A DNA stretch of 64,000 nucleotides, taken from positions 1 to 64,000 of the forward strand of contig NZ_QNUL01000017.1 in assembly GCF_003383615.1 (NCBI RefSeq). The letters run 5' to 3'. Source of the stretch: Dyadobacter luteus. Lineage in GTDB: Bacteria > Bacteroidota > Bacteroidia > Cytophagales > Spirosomataceae. This document shows, in pieces, positions 60,626 to 64,000 of the stretch (its first letter is position 1; every line of letters starts with the position of its first letter). The notes under the pieces were generated by a model. It ran no database searches. It saw only the letters and a program-made list of their open reading frames with translations, and was not told the origin of the DNA. The translations under genes were made by a program, and so were the position numbers.

Positions 60626-63600
60626 GGTCAATCATCTTCATGTTCTCATAGTCCTTCTCTCTGGAAAGGAATGTATAAATTGCCGGTATTACATAAAGGG
60701 TAAGTACCAGCGAGAACAGCAGTCCACCCATAATTACAATTCCCATCGACATCCGGCTTCGTCCTGCCGAGCCCAATGCCATCGCGATAGGCAGCGCTCC
60801 TAAAACCGTTGCCAAACTTGTCATTAATATGGGACGAAAACGTAAGGTGGCTGCTTCCAGAGCAGCTTCTTTAATACCAAGCCCTTTTTCTCTGAGCTGA
60901 TTGGCGAATTCCACGATCAGAATTCCATTTTTGGTCACCAATCCAATCAGCATAATCATACCGATCTGGCTGAAAATATTGAGGGTCTGATCGAAAAACC
61001 ATAATGAGAATACGGCACCACCAATGGCAAGCGGAACTGTAATCATAATAATGAAAGGATCAATGAAACTTTCAAACTGCGCCGCAAGGATGAAATAAAT
61101 CAGGATCAGAGCCAGGAAGAAAGAGAACATGGTATTGGATGAACTTTCCGCATAATCTCTCGACGAACCGCTCAGCGCAGTCTGTATGGATTCATCCTTC
61201 AGCTTATCACGGATTTTGTCCATCGCAGCGATTCCATCGCCGATCGTCTTCCCGGGAGCAAGTGCTGCCTGTACCGTGGCACTCATGTAACGATTGAAGT
61301 GAAATAATTGCGGAGGACTACTCTCCTCCTCAGCTTTCACAATATTATCCAGCTGAACCATACTACCACTGCTTGTTCTCACAAACATGCTTTTCAAATC
61401 CAGTGGCTCATCCCTGTTCATTCTGTCATACTGACCTATCACCTGATACTGCCGGCCATTCATGGTAAAATACCCGAACCGCTGTCCGGCAAATGCCAGC
61501 TGCATAGTTTGCGCTACATCCTGAACGGATACGCCTAAAGATTTGGCTTTTTCACGATCAATAGAAATTTCCAGTTCCGGTTTACTGAATTTGAGATTCA
61601 CATCCGTGATGGAGAAAGTGGGATCATTGGAAACCTCTTCCATAAACTTTGGCAGGTATTCGCGAAGCTTCTCAAAATCGGGAGCCTGGATCACGTATTG
61701 TATCGGTAACCCACCTCTCGAATCCACAGAAATGGTTTGCTGCTGTACTACAAACGACTTGGCATCAGGCATTTGTTTCAATTTGGCATTGACATAATCT
61801 GCAATTTCCTGTTGTGTTTCCTTTCGGTTCGTCTTATCTACCAATGCAATACGTCCACTTCCTGTATTGGCTGCACCCAGCCCTGAATTCCCCGGAGACG
61901 TAATCAGCATCAAACCTTTTCTTCCGGGCATAGAATCCATCAGCATATTACCCACCTGCTGTACGTAACGGTCCGTAAACTCAAACGATGAACCTTCAGG
62001 AGCCGTCATATTGATCCTGAACCAATTTCTGTCATCCAGCGGTGCAAGTTCTGACTGTAGACCTTTGCCAAAAAAGTAAATCATTCCAAGAGTGAGACCT
62101 ACCAACGGAATAGCGACCCATCTCATTTGCAGGAACTTAGCCAGCGCATTTCCATAATTTTCAGTAATACGCTCGAAAAATGGCTCGGTCTTTTCATAGA
62201 ACCAGCTTTTCTTGTGATCCTTACGAACCAGATAAGCGTTCAGCATCGGTGTCAATGTGAGCGATACGAAAGCAGAAATCAATACAGCTGCTGAGATCAC
62301 GATACCGAATTCTCGGAACAGCTTCCCCACAAAGCCCTGCATAAATATCACCGGAAGAAATACCGACGCCAGTGTAATAGAAGTTGAAATCACCGCGAAA
62401 ATAATTTCGTTCGCACCTTTGATCGCCGCTTCTACCGGCTTCATTCCTTCTTCGATTTTCTTGAAGATATTTTCCGTCACCACAATACCATCATCTACCA
62501 CCAACCCCGTTGCAAGAACAATGGCCAGCAGCGTAAGTACATTGATGGAAAAACCCATGATGTACATGACGAAGAATGTCCCGATCAGCGAAACGGGAAT
62601 ATCAATAAGGGGACGGAAAGCAATGAGCCAGTCTCTGAAAAACAGATAAATAATCAATACAACCAGTACGATCGCAATCAACAGCGTCTCTCCTACCTCT
62701 TCAATAGATCGTTCTACAAAAATGGTGTTGTCAATCAGCGTGTCCAGTTCATAATCCTTTGGCAGTTCCTTTTTGATATCCGCCATCCGTTTATTTACCT
62801 CTTCCGCAATATTGATATAATTAGCCCCCGGCATTGGCGATATCGCCAGACCGATCATCGGAATATTGTTCAATCTCAAAATGGTCTCCTCATTTTCCGG
62901 ACCAAGTTGGGCAAAACCGATATCACGTAGGTGGATGGTTTGGGTAGAGGAATTTTTAACGATCATATCATTAAAATCCTCAACAGTACGGAAGCGCCCG
63001 ATTGTTTTTACCGTAAGTTCGGTATTGTCACCAGCCAACTTCCCGCTCGGCAGTTCCACATTTTCTTTATCCAGGGCAGATTTCACATCCTGTGTCGTAA
63101 TACCCAGGGAAGCCATTTTGATAGGATCCATCCATATCCGCATGGAATATTTCTTCTGACCAAAAATGCGGATTTCGCTCACTCCTTCAATCGTCTGCAG
63201 GCGTTGGGCAATGACATTTTCGGCATAATCACTCACTTCCAGGTGCGACCGCGTGTCACTCTTGAAAGTCAATACAATAATAGGTTCCGAATTGGCATCT
63301 GCCTTCGCCACCACAGGCGGACCGTCTATATCCAATGGCAATGTTCTGGAAGCTGAACCCACTTTGTCACGCACATCATTGGCAGCGCGTTCCATATCCA
63401 CACCTATATCGAATTCTACGGTGATCTGGCTCGTTCCCTGACTGCTCGTAGAACTGATCGACTTGATCCCTTCGATACTATTCAGCTGTTTTTCGAGTGG
63501 TTCAGTAATTTGCGATTCAATAATATCGGCATTCGCTCCCGTATAGCTTGTACGGATAGAAACTACCGGCGGGTCAATAGAAGGGAACTCCCTCATCCCG

Positions 63601-63695
63601 AGATAGGTATACCCTAAAAAGCCAAACAGAATGATGAGCAGGTTCATCACAATGGCTAAAACAGGGCGTTTGATAGAAATAGTTGAAATACTCAT
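60594..63695 (-). CDS. RND efflux transporter permease (AcrB/MexB-type)
   Basis: A 1033-residue inner-membrane proton-driven efflux pump. It has the twelve-span pattern with two large periplasmic loops: FGFLGYTYLGMREFPSIDPP after the first span, and central repeats. The proton-relay Asp pair is in LATGLVVDDGIVVTENIFKK, and the C-terminal half repeats the design, with GLVTKNGILIVEFANQL and SMGIVIMGGLLFSLVLTLYV. This is HAE-1 type (drug or solvent), not a metal pump. The adaptor gene follows upstream on the same strand (36 bases between), so they form an operon. An outer-membrane channel gene is not in the window. The last codons lie in a 21-bp inverted repeat. Confidence 0.95.
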   Translation of the reverse strand: MSISTISIKRPVLAIVMNLLIILFGFLGYTYLGMREFPSIDPPVVSIRTSYTGANADIIESQITEPLEKQLNSIEGIKSISSTSSQGTSQITVEFDIGVDMERAANDVRDKVGSASRTLPLDIDGPPVVAKADANSEPIIVLTFKSDTRSHLEVSDYAENVIAQRLQTIEGVSEIRIFGQKKYSMRIWMDPIKMASLGITTQDVKSALDKENVELPSGKLAGDNTELTVKTIGRFRTVEDFNDMIVKNSSTQTIHLRDIGFAQLGPENEETILRLNNIPMIGLAISPMPGANYINIAEEVNKRMADIKKELPKDYELDTLIDNTIFVERSIEEVGETLLIAIVLVVLIIYLFFRDWLIAFRPLIDIPVSLIGTFFVMYIMGFSINVLTLLAIVLATGLVVDDGIVVTENIFKKIEEGMKPVEAAIKGANEIIFAVISTSITLASVFLPVIFMQGFVGKLFREFGIVISAAVLISAFVSLTLTPMLNAYLVRKDHKKSWFYEKTEPFFERITENYGNALAKFLQMRWVAIPLVGLTLGMIYFFGKGLQSELAPLDDRNWFRINMTAPEGSSFEFTDRYVQQVGNMLMDSMPGRKGLMLITSPGNSGLGAANTGSGRIALVDKTNRKETQQEIADYVNAKLKQMPDAKSFVVQQQTISVDSRGGLPIQYVIQAPDFEKLREYLPKFMEEVSNDPTFSITDVNLKFSKPELEISIDREKAKSLGVSVQDVAQTMQLAFAGQRFGYFTMNGRQYQVIGQYDRMNRDEPLDLKSMFVRTSSGSMVQLDNIVKAEEESSPPQLFHFNRYMSATVQAALAPGKTIGDGIAAMDKIRDKLKDESIQTALSGSSRDYAESSSNTMFSFFLALILIYFILAAQFESFIDPFIIMITVPLAIGGAVFSLWFFDQTLNIFSQIGMIMLIGLVTKNGILIVEFANQLREKGLGIKEAALEAATLRFRPILMTSLATVLGALPIAMALGSAGRSRMSMGIVIMGGLLFSLVLTLYVIPAIYTFLSREKDYENMKMIDRIAKESEMAE

Positions 63696-63731
63696 TTTTG
63701 AGAAGTTAGAGTAGTTAAGGAGTTATAGAAG

Positions 63732-64000
63732 TTAGGGGGCAGCAACTGGCGCATTGACCCGAACTGCCGCATCCGGCTTCAGTGCAATAATCCCTGATAC
63801 AATCAGGGAATCGCCGGGCTGAAGGCCTTCTACCACCTGAATTTTCTTATCCGTACGTACTCCTGTTTTTACCATCGCCTCCACCGCTTTTCCATTTTTA
63901 ACTACAAATACCTTTTTTCCTTTCAAAACCGGCACAATTGCTTCCGTCGGAATCATCATCGCTGTATTGTTCGCATCCAGATTCGCCATGACCTTTACAA
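63732..64000 (-). CDS. RND efflux periplasmic adaptor, C-terminal part (runs off the window)
   Basis: The last 89 residues of a membrane-fusion (adaptor) protein; its frame is open through the window edge at 64000, and the visible part begins VKVMANLDANNTA. MMIPTEAIVPVLKGKKVFVV followed by VKTGVRTDKKIQVVEGLQPG and DSLIVSGIIALKPDAAV is the usual membrane-proximal beta-roll of AcrA-like adaptors. It ends 36 bases before the permease start on the same strand, so they are one operon. The lipoyl, hairpin and signal regions are outside the window. Confidence 0.9.
   Translation of the reverse strand, partial: VKVMANLDANNTAMMIPTEAIVPVLKGKKVFVVKNGKAVEAMVKTGVRTDKKIQVVEGLQPGDSLIVSGIIALKPDAAVRVNAPVAAP

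Noticed and set aside
1-64000. CRISPR arrays, tRNA or rRNA genes, prophage, complete insertion sequences
   Set aside because: No regularly spaced repeats, cloverleaf sequences, rRNA segments, transposase frames or phage genes were found on reading through.

Overview
The window looks like chromosome of a free-living Bacteroidota bacterium, most likely Cytophagales and close to Dyadobacter. This is an inference from gene content: a SusC/SusD pair behind an ECF sigma/FecR pair, a type IX secretion C-terminal domain, a TamB-TamL pair, starts without Shine-Dalgarno sequences, Bacteroidota-type -7 elements (TAnnTTTG), and FtsK beside LolA. I see no rRNA, tRNA, CRISPR array, prophage or intact insertion sequence.

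Layout. 0.1-4.8 kb (minus strand): a SHOCT protein, a small unknown, then a four-gene operon of OmpR-type regulator, histidine kinase, outer-membrane protein and PepSY-like protein. 4.9-10 kb: a proline-rich small protein and a 1491-residue secreted glycoside hydrolase with four CBM6-like modules, built on a 1074-bp tandem duplication. 10-15.4 kb: small accessory genes (ASCH protein, a frameshifted DUF326 copper-binding gene, a GATase1-AraC regulator, DUF1579, SRPBCC) and a polytopic membrane protein. 15.7-23.1 kb: ECF sigma, FecR, SusC and SusD, a glycan uptake unit with no enzymes of its own. 23.2-35.4 kb: a DinB protein, a secreted protein, a sulfatase with a DUF6250 protein, a divergent LacI regulator, then a plus-strand run of two Gfo/Idh/MocA oxidoreductases, a GlcNAc-type permease, NagA, NagB and a third, lipoprotein-like oxidoreductase.

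From 35.5 kb the region is mostly housekeeping. Minus strand: LolA, FtsK and PyrD. Then an outer-membrane receptor, a LolA-like secreted protein, TamB-TamL, methylmalonyl-CoA epimerase, RsgA, a ROK regulator, Kdo transferase (WaaA), a secreted protein, LipA, MetK, a fatty acid desaturase, and an RND efflux permease with the end of its adaptor, which runs off the window.

How they may work together. The most coherent accessory system lies at 23.8-35.4 kb: desulfation, possible oxidation of sugar or glycoside by secreted or periplasmic oxidoreductases, import of an N-acetylated amino sugar, deacetylation and deamination, probably under the LacI regulator, for which a 14-bp CG-centred palindrome at 27959-27972 is a candidate operator. 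The SusCD pair next door may take up the parent glycan. The window shows no GlcNAc kinase.
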